Shown piece after piece: positions 24,385 to 32,144 of a stretch of DNA of 34,340 nucleotides (its first letter is position 1; the number at the start of each line of letters is the position of its first letter). Location: NCBI GenBank assembly GCA_029262295.1, contig JAJCZR010000025.1, positions 1 through 34,340 on the forward strand, in the 5' to 3' direction. A program made the position numbers and the translations under genes. This stretch comes from Deltaproteobacteria bacterium. GTDB taxonomy: Bacteria > Desulfobacterota_D > UBA1144 > Nemesobacterales > Nemesobacteraceae. Below the pieces are notes generated by a model. The model did not search any database, was not told the origin of the DNA, and saw only the letters and a list, made by a program, of their open reading frames with translations.

Positions 24385-25176
24385 ATGAATTATGAAGACA
24401 TTATCTACGAAAAGAGTAAAGGAAAAGCCATAATAACTATTAATCGCCCAAAAGTTCTCAATGCATTCCGAGCAAAGACCCTATATGAAATGATAGATGC
24501 AATAATGGATGTGTGGAAGGATAATGAGATTGGGGTTTTGGTTCTGACCGGAGCAGGAGAAAAAGCATTCTGCACCGGCGGAGATCAAAAAGCAAAAAAA
24601 AATAAAAGTAAGGATGATGATAAATATCTTCCAGTTGGTCAGTATGTTGCCCAACTTCACTACTTATTAAGGAATATACCAAAACCTGTAATTGCAGCAG
24701 TAAAAGGTTATGCAATTGGCGGTGGAAATGTATTGCAAGTAGTTTGTGATATTACGCTTGCTGCTGAAAACGCCGTATTCGGTCAGGTCGGCCCGAAAGT
24801 AGGAAGCGTGGATGCAGGGTTTGGCACTGCATACCTTTCAAGAATAGTCGGAGAGAAAAAGGCAAGGGAGATTTGGTATCTTTGCAGAAAATACTCAGCA
24901 CAAGAAGCGCTGGACATGGGGCTTGTAAATGCTGTTGTGCCAACGGACAAACTTATGGGTGAAGTGGATCAGTGGTGCTCTGAAATTCTTGATAAAAGTC
25001 CGACAGCAATAAAAGTAGCAAAATACTCTTTTAATGCCGATACCGACAGTATCTTTGGTATCTCAAGAATGGGATTAAGTGCACTTGAGCTATTTCATAC
25101 AACTGATGAAGCTCATGAAGGAATAAACGCCTTTTTAGAAAAACGTCCACCAGATTTTGGTAAGTATAGAAAGTAA
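24385..25176 (+). CDS. Crotonase-family enzyme, MenB/BadI-like
   Basis: A 263-aa enoyl-CoA hydratase/isomerase superfamily enzyme in the MenB/BadI branch. Seen: INRPKVLNAFRAKT, the oxyanion loops AFCTGGDQ (61-68) and GYAIGGGNVLQVVCD (108-122), then FGQVGPKVGSVDAGFGTAYLSRIVGEKKAREIWYLC (132-167) with the conserved Asp143, and EKRPPDFGKYRK at the end. MenB cyclises O-succinylbenzoyl-CoA; BadI opens 2-ketocyclohexane-carboxyl-CoA. His238 replaces the Tyr found near the C-terminus in both by recollection (MenB Tyr258 in E. coli). No men or benzoyl-CoA genes are near, so the substrate is open. Confidence 0.9.
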   Translation: MNYEDIIYEKSKGKAIITINRPKVLNAFRAKTLYEMIDAIMDVWKDNEIGVLVLTGAGEKAFCTGGDQKAKKNKSKDDDKYLPVGQYVAQLHYLLRNIPKPVIAAVKGYAIGGGNVLQVVCDITLAAENAVFGQVGPKVGSVDAGFGTAYLSRIVGEKKAREIWYLCRKYSAQEALDMGLVNAVVPTDKLMGEVDQWCSEILDKSPTAIKVAKYSFNADTDSIFGISRMGLSALELFHTTDEAHEGINAFLEKRPPDFGKYRK

Positions 25177-25183
25177 GGGAATC

Positions 25184-25222
25184 CCACTCACCCTTAAACC
25201 CTCTCCCACAAAGGGGCGAGGG
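25184..25222. repeat. Dispersed-type CCCTCTCCC intergenic palindrome
   Basis: Just after the crotonase stop, a stretch of the form CACCCTTAAACCCTCTCCC precedes a short loop and GGGGCGAGGG. CCCTC (25199-25203) pairs with GAGGG (25218-25222). This sequence type recurs as a dispersed intergenic repeat in many bacterial genomes. No other copy is in this window. Confidence 0.55.
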
Positions 25223-25338
25223 AAATTGTAAAATTTAATCTGGCCTTGCAAAAACTTGTTTTTTATTATTATTTACTTCCTTGCATTCTTATGAGCTTAT
25301 TTTATAATAATGGTTTTTGCTAAAATTCTTTAATTATT

Positions 25339-25364
25339 TCAGATAAATATATCAGATAAATATA
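25339..25364 (+). repeat. 13-bp tandem duplication abutting the prs start codon
   Basis: TCAGATAAATATA occurs at 25339-25351 and again, exactly, at 25352-25364. The second copy is followed at once by the prs ATG. No Shine-Dalgarno is present between the repeat and the start. Confidence 0.9.
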
Positions 25365-26306
25365 ATGGAACACGCAAAGATATTTAGCGGCAATTCAAAT
25401 ATTCCGCTTACAGAAGCTGTTTGTGATTATCTTAAAGTTGAACCCGGAAAGATTGATATAAGAAGGTTTAGCGATGGAGAGATATCAGTAGAAATTGCTG
25501 AGAGTGTAAGAGGTGCAAATGTATTCTTAATACAATCTACTTGCCCTCCTGTAAATGAACATTTGATGGAGCTACTAATTATTTCAGATGCACTTAAAAG
25601 AGCTTCTGCTAGAGGTATTATTGCTGTAATTCCTTATTATGGTTATGCAAGACAAGATAGAAAAGCACAACCCAGATCACCTATTAGTGCAAAACTTGCA
25701 GCTGATCTTATTGCAACATCGGGAGTGCAAAAAATAGTAACAATGGACCTTCATGCAGGGCAGATTCAGGGATTTTTTGATGTACCTGTAAACCATCTGT
25801 TTGCTACTCCAATTATTATTGATTATCTGAAAAAGAAATATAAAGGTGAAGAAGTTGTAATTGTTTCACCAGATGCAGGTGGTATGGAAAGAGCAAGAAT
25901 TTTTGCAAACAGAATTGATGCAGGGCTTGCTATGGCAGATAAAAGACGGCCAAGACCAAATGTGGCTGAGATATCATACGTAATTGGTGATGTTCAAGGA
26001 AAAAGAGCTGTAATAATTGACGACCTTGTGGACACAGCCGGCACTGCCACTCTTGCTGCAAAAATACTGTTGAGAGAAGGGGCTAAAAGTGTATCATTAT
26101 GCTGCACTCACGGGGTGCTTTCAGGCCCGGCCCTTGAAAGAATTAATGAATCTGATTTTGAAGAGGTGATAGTGACAGACACTATACCTCAAAGCGAAAA
26201 TATGAAAAAATGTAAAAAAATAAAGCTGCTGAGCATTGCAAATCTGCTTGGAGAATCTATAAAAAGAATAAACCAGGGCGAATCAATCAGTGCTTTATTT
26301 GCATAG
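25365..26306 (+). CDS. prs: Ribose-phosphate pyrophosphokinase
   Basis: Makes PRPP from ribose 5-phosphate and ATP for nucleotide, His and Trp synthesis. A 313-aa class I enzyme: it opens AKIFSGNSNIPL, then RRFSDGEISVEI, FLIQSTCPPVNEHLMEL, PYYGYARQDRK (ATP site), the metal-binding DLHAGQIQGFFDVPV, and the PRPP loop VIIDDLVDTAGT (residues about 218-229). First of a conserved prs-rplY-pth gene string common in several Gram-negative lineages. The start matches the family N-terminus, although no ribosome binding site is visible. Confidence 0.97.
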   Translation: MEHAKIFSGNSNIPLTEAVCDYLKVEPGKIDIRRFSDGEISVEIAESVRGANVFLIQSTCPPVNEHLMELLIISDALKRASARGIIAVIPYYGYARQDRKAQPRSPISAKLAADLIATSGVQKIVTMDLHAGQIQGFFDVPVNHLFATPIIIDYLKKKYKGEEVVIVSPDAGGMERARIFANRIDAGLAMADKRRPRPNVAEISYVIGDVQGKRAVIIDDLVDTAGTATLAAKILLREGAKSVSLCCTHGVLSGPALERINESDFEEVIVTDTIPQSENMKKCKKIKLLSIANLLGESIKRINQGESISALFA

Positions 26307-26324
26307 ATAACAGGAGATAAAAAA

Positions 26325-27029
26325 ATGGCGCAAAGTGTACTTAACGCTAAAGTTAGAAAAAGAACAGGGAAATCCGAGGTAAAAGAAGTAAGGAGAGAAG
26401 GGAATGTTCCTGCAATTCTTTATGGAAAAGAGATAGAATCCGTAGCTCTCTCAATTAATCCAAAAGAACTGAAAGAAGCATTAAAAACTGAGTCAGGAAT
26501 AAACACACTTTTAGAACTTAACTTTACAGATGAGGGAAACGAATATAAAAGAGTTTCACTTTTAAGAGAAGTTCAAATGGATCCGATTTCAAGCGATCCC
26601 ATTCACCTCGATTTTCAGATTCTGGAAATGGATCAGAAAATTGTGGTTGAAATCCCGATTGAGCTAGAAGGAAGGCCTGCCGGTGTTAAAGAAGGCGGAG
26701 TCTTAATGGAAAACCTAAGAGAGATAGAAATCTCATGTTTACCAAATAATATTCCAGGCTCAATCAAACTGGATGTAACCGAAATGAATATTGGTGATTC
26801 AATTTTTATAAAAGACCTTAACCTTGGTGAAGGAATTGAAGCTTTAAAAGAAGAAGATGAAGTAGTTGTATCAGTTGTTCAGCCAAGAAGCATGGACCTT
26901 GGTGATACTACGGATCAGGAAGAAGCTGCAGCTGAAGGTGAAGAAGGTGAAGAAAAAGCTGAGGCAGCCGAAGGCGGCGATGAAGCCGAATCTGATAGTG
27001 AAGATAGCGGTGAGGAAGAAAAAGGCTAG
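26325..27029 (+). CDS. rplY: 50S ribosomal protein L25/general stress protein Ctc
   Basis: A 234-aa long-form (CTC) L25 that binds 5S rRNA through the N-terminal domain (QSVLNAKVRKRTGKSEVKEVRREGNVPAILYGKE). A TL5-type beta domain follows (PIELEGRPAGVKEGGVLMENLREIEISCLP). The C-terminus is strongly acidic and low complexity (poly Glu/Gly/Ala, about 195-234), usual for long L25 proteins. A clear AGGAGAT precedes the ATG. Spacing to prs is 18 bp and to pth is 5 bp, so it is cotranscribed. Confidence 0.96.
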   Translation: MAQSVLNAKVRKRTGKSEVKEVRREGNVPAILYGKEIESVALSINPKELKEALKTESGINTLLELNFTDEGNEYKRVSLLREVQMDPISSDPIHLDFQILEMDQKIVVEIPIELEGRPAGVKEGGVLMENLREIEISCLPNNIPGSIKLDVTEMNIGDSIFIKDLNLGEGIEALKEEDEVVVSVVQPRSMDLGDTTDQEEAAAEGEEGEEKAEAAEGGDEAESDSEDSGEEEKG

Positions 27030-27034
27030 CATAA

Positions 27035-27601
27035 ATGCGGTTTTTAATTGTCGGGCTTGGAAATCCGGGAGCTGAGTATGATGATACAAGGCACAATATT
27101 GGGTTTAAAGCAGTTGACAATATAGCTTCAAAATTTGGCACTGAAATAAAAAGAAAAGGGTATAGCAGCTTATACGAAGAAATAAATTGTTCTGAAAACA
27201 AACTTTTTCTGATTAAACCTCAGACTTTTATGAACCGCAGCGGAAAAGCTGTTCATGAAATAAAGAGTTTTTACAAAATTCCCACAGAAAACCTGATAGT
27301 AATTTATGATGAGCTCGATATTCCACTTGGAAACTTAAAAATAAAATCAGGTGGAGGATCTGCTGGACATAATGGTATAAGATCAATTTTAAATTCTATA
27401 GGTGATGAAAATTTTTCAAGAATAAGATTTGGCATTGGCAAACCGCTTAGAAGAGAAAAGACAGTTGGTCATGTTTTAAGTAAGTTTGCAAAAGATGAAA
27501 AACAGATTGTAGATGATATGATAACTACGGTTTATGAAGCAGTAATTGAAATCATAGAAAATGGTGTAGAAAGCGCCATGAATAAATTTAACAATAATTA
27601 A
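27035..27601 (+). CDS. pth: Peptidyl-tRNA hydrolase
   Basis: Recycles peptidyl-tRNA released from stalled ribosomes. A 188-aa protein with the family start FLIVGLGNPGAEYDDTRHNIGF and catalytic His20. KPQTFMNRSG (61-70), IYDELDIPLG (90-99, including the conserved Asp) and GGGSAGHNGIRSI are also present. The start is 5 bp after rplY, with the ribosome binding site inside the rplY tail. hppA follows after 36 bp. Confidence 0.97.
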   Translation: MRFLIVGLGNPGAEYDDTRHNIGFKAVDNIASKFGTEIKRKGYSSLYEEINCSENKLFLIKPQTFMNRSGKAVHEIKSFYKIPTENLIVIYDELDIPLGNLKIKSGGGSAGHNGIRSILNSIGDENFSRIRFGIGKPLRREKTVGHVLSKFAKDEKQIVDDMITTVYEAVIEIIENGVESAMNKFNNN

Positions 27602-27637
27602 GAATAAAGATTAGTTTTTTTAAGGAGGATTTTACCC

Positions 27638-29683
27638 ATGGGCGAGATAATTGCAGGCCAAGTTGGAATAGCAGTAGGCTTAATAGTTTTACTTTATGCC
27701 TATCTGGTTTATAGAGATTTAAACAGTTACTCGGAAGGAAGTGACAAAATGAAGGAAATTGCAGCTTCAATTCAAGATGGTGCAATGGTTTTTCTTCAAA
27801 GAGAATACAGAATTATTGTAATTTTTGTAGCTATCGTATTTGCTTTGCTTTGGATAGCGTTAGGATTTAAAACCGGATTAGCATATGTGAGCGGAGCAGG
27901 TTGCTCTATACTAGCTGGTTTTTTTGGTATGAGGTCTGCCACAAAGGCAAATGTACGTACTGCTCAGGCAGCTGCCACAGAAGGCCAGGGAAGCGCATTA
28001 TTGGTAGCTTTTAAAGGTGGGAATGTAATGGGCCTTTCAGTAGCTGGATTAGGGCTTCTTGGTCTTTCAATTGCATTTTTTATTGGAGTAACTTCAGCTT
28101 CCAAACCTGATGATGCTGCTGAACTATCCGCATTTCTTCAAAAATTTGGTGGAATCATTGGCGGGTTCGCAATGGGTGCCAGCACAGTTGCCCTTTTCGC
28201 AAGAATTGGTGGAGGTATTTTCACGAAGGCAGCCGATGTGGGTGCAGACCTTGTAGGTAAGGTAGAAGCCGGAATACCTGAAGATGATCCCAGAAACCCT
28301 GCAACTATTGCTGATAATGTTGGTGACAACGTTGGTGATGTGGCAGGTATGGGGGCCGACCTTTTTGAATCTTATGTTGGTGCTGTAATTGCCACTATGG
28401 TTATAGCAGCAAGTAGCGGTGCAAATCAGGTTGTATTAATGTCTATTCCTATGATCCTGATTGCTATAGGAAGCCTTGCATCACTTGTTGGATCTAAATC
28501 TGTTGAATGGTTTAAAGATGGAGAACCAAGTGAGGTGCTTGAAAAATCAACGCTTTATGCAGGCGGGGCCTACCTACTTCTTTCTCTGTTTGTTCTTTTG
28601 GTGGTAGCGGCAGTTGATAATCTTGCAATAAGATCAGCCTTTATGATCTGGCTTACTTCAGTTATTGGCCTCGGAGCAGGTGTAATTATAGGAAGGATTA
28701 CAGAGTATTTTACTTCTGGAAAACCGATAAGAAAAATTGCTGAATCATCTGAAACAGGTGTTGCAACAAACATTATTGAAGGGCTTTCAATTGGATTATA
28801 CAGCACAACTTATCCGGTAATAACAATAGCAATTGCAATTGTTTTATCTCACTGGTTTGCGGGACTTTATGGAATTGGAATTGCTGCAGTAAGTATGCTT
28901 GCAACAATTGGTATAACAATGTCAGTTGATGCTTATGGACCTGTGGCAGATAATGCAGGTGGAATAGCCGAGATGTCTGAGCTTGGAGATGACGTAAGGG
29001 CTATCACTGACAAACTTGATTCACTTGGCAATACAACAGCTGCTATTGGTAAAGGTTTTGCAATAGGATCAGCTGCACTGGCTGCACTGGCTCTATTTGC
29101 TGCATACACAAACGCTGTTGGACTTGATTCTATAAATATTACAAAAAGTAAAGTTGTTGCCGGAATGCTTGTTGGAGGCACAATACCATTTCTTGTGGCG
29201 GCATTAACCATGGGCGCAGTAGGAAGATCGGCCCAGAAAATGGTTGAGGAAGTAAGAAGACAGTTTAGAGAAATTGCCGGAATTCTTGAAGGCACAGGGA
29301 AACCTGATTATGCAAGTTGTGTAAAAATCAGTACAGATGCATCATTAAGAGAAATGATTGTTCCAAGTGTAATTGGAGTATTTGCTCCACTTGCAATTGG
29401 ATTTCTTCTAGGTGCTGAAGCTCTTGGTGGTTTTCTTGCCGGGGCAGTTGTAAGCGGTGTTATGCTTGCGCTTATGATGGCAAATTCAGGTGGTGCCTGG
29501 GATAATGCTAAAAAATATATTGAAGAAGGTAACCATGGAGGAAAGGGATCAGATGCACATAAAGCTGCTGTAGTGGGTGATACAATTGGTGATCCTTTTA
29601 AAGATACTTCGGGCCCAGCAATGAACATATTGATAAAATTAATGTCGATTGTTTCACTTGTAATAGCCCCACTTCTTCTTTAA
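27638..29683 (+). CDS. hppA: Membrane-bound ion-pumping pyrophosphatase, K+-dependent type
   Basis: A 681-aa integral membrane pyrophosphatase (about 16 membrane spans) that couples PPi hydrolysis to H+ or Na+ export. The substrate/metal site is [22 protein letters not shown] and [21 protein letters not shown] near residues 200-245. A second acidic cluster is in [17 protein letters not shown], and [14 protein letters not shown] lies near the C-terminus. GNTTAA with Ala468 marks the K+-dependent subfamily (Lys at this site in K+-independent enzymes). A perfect AAGGAGG precedes the start. A strong terminator follows, ending the prs unit. Confidence 0.96.
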   Translation: MGEIIAGQVGIAVGLIVLLYAYLVYRDLNSYSEGSDKMKEIAASIQDGAMVFLQREYRIIVIFVAIVFALLWIALGFKTGLAYVSGAGCSILAGFFGMRSATKANVRTAQAAATEGQGSALLVAFKGGNVMGLSVAGLGLLGLSIAFFIGVTSASKPDDAAELSAFLQKFGGIIGGFAMGASTVALFARIGGGIFTKAADVGADLVGKVEAGIPEDDPRNPATIADNVGDNVGDVAGMGADLFESYVGAVIATMVIAASSGANQVVLMSIPMILIAIGSLASLVGSKSVEWFKDGEPSEVLEKSTLYAGGAYLLLSLFVLLVVAAVDNLAIRSAFMIWLTSVIGLGAGVIIGRITEYFTSGKPIRKIAESSETGVATNIIEGLSIGLYSTTYPVITIAIAIVLSHWFAGLYGIGIAAVSMLATIGITMSVDAYGPVADNAGGIAEMSELGDDVRAITDKLDSLGNTTAAIGKGFAIGSAALAALALFAAYTNAVGLDSINITKSKVVAGMLVGGTIPFLVAALTMGAVGRSAQKMVEEVRRQFREIAGILEGTGKPDYASCVKISTDASLREMIVPSVIGVFAPLAIGFLLGAEALGGFLAGAVVSGVMLALMMANSGGAWDNAKKYIEEGNHGGKGSDAHKAAVVGDTIGDPFKDTSGPAMNILIKLMSIVSLVIAPLLL

Positions 29684-29711
29684 ATTAACAATAATTATTT
29701 AGATATAAACC

Positions 29712-29740
29712 AAAGGCAGGGACTTCACCCTGCCTTTTTT
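29712..29740 (+). terminator. Rho-independent terminator after hppA
   Basis: AAAGGCAGGG (29712-29721) and CCCTGCCTTT (29728-29737) form a 10-bp stem with a 6-nt loop, followed by a T-run. This is a textbook intrinsic terminator between hppA and the ribosomal protein operon. Confidence 0.92.
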
Positions 29741-29743
29741 ATT

Positions 29744-29770
29744 TTGATTTTTTTAAATATTTGGTAAAAT
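29744..29770 (+). promoter_or_regulatory. Putative promoter of rpsF-rpsR-rplI
   Basis: TTGATT (29744-29749), 15-bp spacer, TAAAAT (29765-29770). The spacer is shorter than ideal, but the position just past the hppA terminator fits. Transcription from here would include the hairpin at 29785-29807. Confidence 0.4.
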
Positions 29771-29784
29771 AACGGTTCTCTGTC

Positions 29785-29807
29785 GCTTTAGATATTTCAT
29801 CTAAGGC
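29785..29807 (+). promoter_or_regulatory. Leader hairpin before rpsF
   Basis: GCTTTAGAT (29785-29793) pairs with ATCTAAGGC (29799-29807), 9 bp with one G-U pair and a 5-nt loop, in the leader of rpsF. It could serve autoregulation by the S6:S18 complex, known in other bacteria, but the characteristic bulged CCG element is not evident. Confidence 0.4.
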
Positions 29808-29838
29808 CAAACAAGACCAGGGCAGGAGGTATTACACT

Positions 29839-30198
29839 ATGGCTATAAAGCCAAAAAATTACGAAACACTCTACATGGTAAGACCAGACTTAACGTCAGA
29901 AGAACTTACAAAGATCCAGGATAAGCTCGAGAGCTCAATTAAAAACAACGAGGGTGAAATCACAAGGGCAGATAAGTGGGCTGATCGTGATCTTGCATAC
30001 GCAGTTAAAGATTACAACAAAGGCACTTACTATATTTTGGAATATTCCACTCTTCCACCAGGTGTGGCGCAAATTGAGAAACATCTCGGTTTTCACAACA
30101 CTGAAGTCCTCAGGTTTATAACAGTGGATTTATCAGAACAGTTGGCAGAAGAGGCAAAGAAATCACCTCAGCCACAATCAAATGGAGGTGAGGGTTAA
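29839..30198 (+). CDS. rpsF: 30S ribosomal protein S6
   Basis: A 119-aa S6 protein of the small subunit platform, which binds S18. Family features: [48 protein letters not shown] and [19 protein letters not shown]. The Gln/Glu/Pro-rich tail is variable in the family. A strong ribosome binding site (GCAGGAGGT) is present. The stop overlaps the rpsR start as TAATG. Confidence 0.97.
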   Translation: MAIKPKNYETLYMVRPDLTSEELTKIQDKLESSIKNNEGEITRADKWADRDLAYAVKDYNKGTYYILEYSTLPPGVAQIEKHLGFHNTEVLRFITVDLSEQLAEEAKKSPQPQSNGGEG

Positions 30199-30446
30199 TG
30201 GCGGATTCAAGGGACAACAGAAGAAGATCATATTCCAGAAAAAAAAGAAGCAGAAACCTGGCAAAAGAAGGAAAGAAAATTGATTATAAAGACATTGAGC
30301 TTTTATCCCAGTTTATCACTGAAAGAAAAAAAATAATGCCAAGAAGAAGCACAGGGCTTAACGCCCAGGAACAAAGAAAAGTTGCGTTGGCTATAAAAAG
30401 GGCAAGATTTATGGCACTTATTCCTTATACAGTGCTTCATAAATGA
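30198..30446 (+). CDS. rpsR: 30S ribosomal protein S18
   Basis: An 82-aa S18, the S6 partner on the subunit platform. It has the basic N-terminus ([18 protein letters not shown]), then [50 protein letters not shown], the family core. It starts at the rpsF stop (1-bp overlap), so it is translationally coupled. rplI follows after 25 bp. Confidence 0.97.
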   Translation: MADSRDNRRRSYSRKKRSRNLAKEGKKIDYKDIELLSQFITERKKIMPRRSTGLNAQEQRKVALAIKRARFMALIPYTVLHK

Positions 30447-30471
30447 TCTTTAAAAACCTGGAGAGAAACTA

Positions 30472-30951
30472 ATGAAAGTTATCTTTATAGAAGATGTTAG
30501 AAATATTGGAACAATTGGTGAGATAAAAGATGTGAAAAACGGATTGGCAACAAATTATCTCATACCCAAAAAATTTGCTATCAAAGCAACAGATGCCAAT
30601 TTAAAAATTTGGGATAAGAAAAGTGAAGCACTGGAAGCACAGAAAACTGAAATATACAATGAGGCAAAATCCCTTGGAGAAAACCTGCAAGGCTTAACCC
30701 TTGAATTCATAATGAGAGCGGGAGAAGAAGATAAACTCTTTGGCTCTGTTACATCTCAAAACATAGCAGACGGCCTCAATGAAAAAGGTTTTGATATATC
30801 AAGAAAAGATATTGTACTTGATGACTCAATCAAAACACTTGGGAGCTATCAAATTTCTATAAAAATTCACCAGGAAGTTAGCCCAGAAATCACTGTAAAT
30901 GTTCTTAAAAAAGATGATATTGAAGAAGAACCTTTCGAAGGTAATGTTTAA
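30472..30951 (+). CDS. rplI: 50S ribosomal protein L9
   Basis: A 159-aa L9 with the usual architecture: N-terminal 23S rRNA-binding domain (MKVIFIEDVRNIGTIGEIKDVKNGLATNYLIPKKFA), long connecting helix (about 42-75) and C-terminal domain (LFGSVTSQNIADGL...ISIKIHQEVSPEITVNVL). A GGAGAGA ribosome binding site precedes the start. It is last in the rpsF-rpsR-rplI operon; the strong stem-loop at 30999-31030 follows. Confidence 0.97.
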   Translation: MKVIFIEDVRNIGTIGEIKDVKNGLATNYLIPKKFAIKATDANLKIWDKKSEALEAQKTEIYNEAKSLGENLQGLTLEFIMRAGEEDKLFGSVTSQNIADGLNEKGFDISRKDIVLDDSIKTLGSYQISIKIHQEVSPEITVNVLKKDDIEEEPFEGNV

Positions 30952-30998
30952 AATCACATAAAGGGTTTTTATTTAGACAAATCATTACAAAAACATAA

Positions 30999-31030
30999 AA
31001 GAAAGCCCGGTAACTTTACCGGGCTTTCTT
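30999..31030 (+). terminator. Strong stem-loop after rplI
   Basis: AAGAAAGCCCGGTAA (30999-31013) and TTACCGGGCTTTCTT (31016-31030) are perfectly complementary. Purines on one arm and TTTCTT on the other make it a likely intrinsic terminator for the ribosomal protein operon, 47 bp past rplI. The symmetric arms could also work from the other strand. Confidence 0.88.
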
Positions 31031-31160
31031 CACTCTTAAATGGAGGATGGAGGATAATATAAAGGTTAGAAGCCAAATAGCTGTTAAGGATTCAAACTTT
31101 TACCCTCTCACACTTAATTATAACCCCACATATTTTAGAATGTTTCAGTAAAAACTGTTT

Positions 31161-31970
31161 TTATTTAAAAGCAGGGGAAAGAAGCTTTTCAAGTGACTCA
31201 AATTCATAACCTTTTGGTGGAAAAAACTGCTCTTTTTTTATCTTCTTCTTATCAACATTCTTTATCTCTTCAATAAAAACCGATCCATCCACAGAATGAT
31301 CAATAGTTTTTAGTGGATATCCATTTTTTTCAAATAGATCAAGAAATGCCTGTTCATTATCAACCACTATATCATTTCCAAGGCTCTTGCCGATTTTTTT
31401 AAATTCATTCATAAAGGATGAAAGCTTTTTGATGTCCACATCATCTTTATAATCAAGCTCATTACTTAGGCATATTTCTTCATTCAACTTTTCGTTTTTA
31501 TAAATTTCAAAAGTCTTACAGCTGTAACCAGCCACTTTCTCCGCTTTATTTGTTTCTTTGATAGAAACTTTTACATTCCCGGATTTACTATTTAAAAAAC
31601 CTTTTTTCTTCAGCTCTTTTTCCACTTTTTCCTTTTGATCAGGGGGAAGTTTTGCCAAATCAGCTTCAATCTGTTTATCAATCTTATCTGAAATTTGTTT
31701 AAAAAACTGAAGAAGCTCTTCTGGAGTTGTTACAGTGTAGGTTTTTTCTCCATAATTTATGTATATTAATTGCCCTTTTTCAAGGTTGAAAATAGTTGCT
31801 ATATCCTGGCTATCATCATAAAACTTAAACATATTATCCTGAAGATATACCTTGCCTGATTGCCTTATTGAGCTCTCACTCTCATACCTTTCCTGATCCA
31901 TGATCAATCCAGCATAAGAATATTGGATATTTATTAAAAGCAACGTGGTAAAAATTAAAAGATATTTCAT
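31161..31970 (-). CDS. DUF4412-like exported protein
   Basis: A 269-aa protein with a signal peptide (MKYLLIFTTLLLINIQYSYA). The mature region opens GLIMDQERYESES, then KVYLQDNMFKFYDDSQDIATIFNLEKGQLIYINYGEKTYTV, which fits the DUF4412 beta-sheet pattern seen in many deltaproteobacterial-type genomes. A Lys/Glu-rich helical insert follows (about 85-125). VSIKETNKAEKVAGYSCKTFEIYKN with a Cys pair ends the sheet. The function is unknown; the fold is thought to resemble outer-membrane lipid-carrier barrels. It is divergent from thi4. Confidence 0.8.
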   Translation of the reverse strand: MKYLLIFTTLLLINIQYSYAGLIMDQERYESESSIRQSGKVYLQDNMFKFYDDSQDIATIFNLEKGQLIYINYGEKTYTVTTPEELLQFFKQISDKIDKQIEADLAKLPPDQKEKVEKELKKKGFLNSKSGNVKVSIKETNKAEKVAGYSCKTFEIYKNEKLNEEICLSNELDYKDDVDIKKLSSFMNEFKKIGKSLGNDIVVDNEQAFLDLFEKNGYPLKTIDHSVDGSVFIEEIKNVDKKKIKKEQFFPPKGYEFESLEKLLSPAFK

Positions 31971-32076
31971 TTCACTCCCCTTTTGAGATTAAAGTATAAG
32001 CAATAATATTACATTAAAATTCTGTTTATTCTTAAAAGTTTTTGGAATAATTATTTATGCAATATTATCTTTAGTA

Positions 32077-32104
32077 TTGACCGCCTATCAGCTTATGATA
32101 GATT
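32077..32104 (+). promoter_or_regulatory. Putative thi4 promoter with a small dyad
   Basis: TTGACC (32077-32082), 16-bp spacer, TAGATT (32099-32104). CTATCA (32085-32090) and TGATAG (32096-32101) form a dyad inside the spacer and -10 box, a possible operator. No thiamin pyrophosphate riboswitch is seen in the leader. GGAG at about 32129-32132 is the likely ribosome binding site. Confidence 0.45.
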
Positions 32105-32144
32105 AAACACTCTTTCTTAGAATTTATCGGAGGTATCATATCAC

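Noticed and set aside
31040-31056. GGAGGAT tandem repeat after the rplI terminator as a ribosome binding site of a small gene
   Set aside because: No start codon followed by an open frame of useful length lies downstream on the + strand.
31981-32144. Possible thiamin pyrophosphate riboswitch before thi4
   Set aside because: The leader from the proposed promoter is only about 35 nt and lacks the CTGAGA core, so no TPP riboswitch can be supported.
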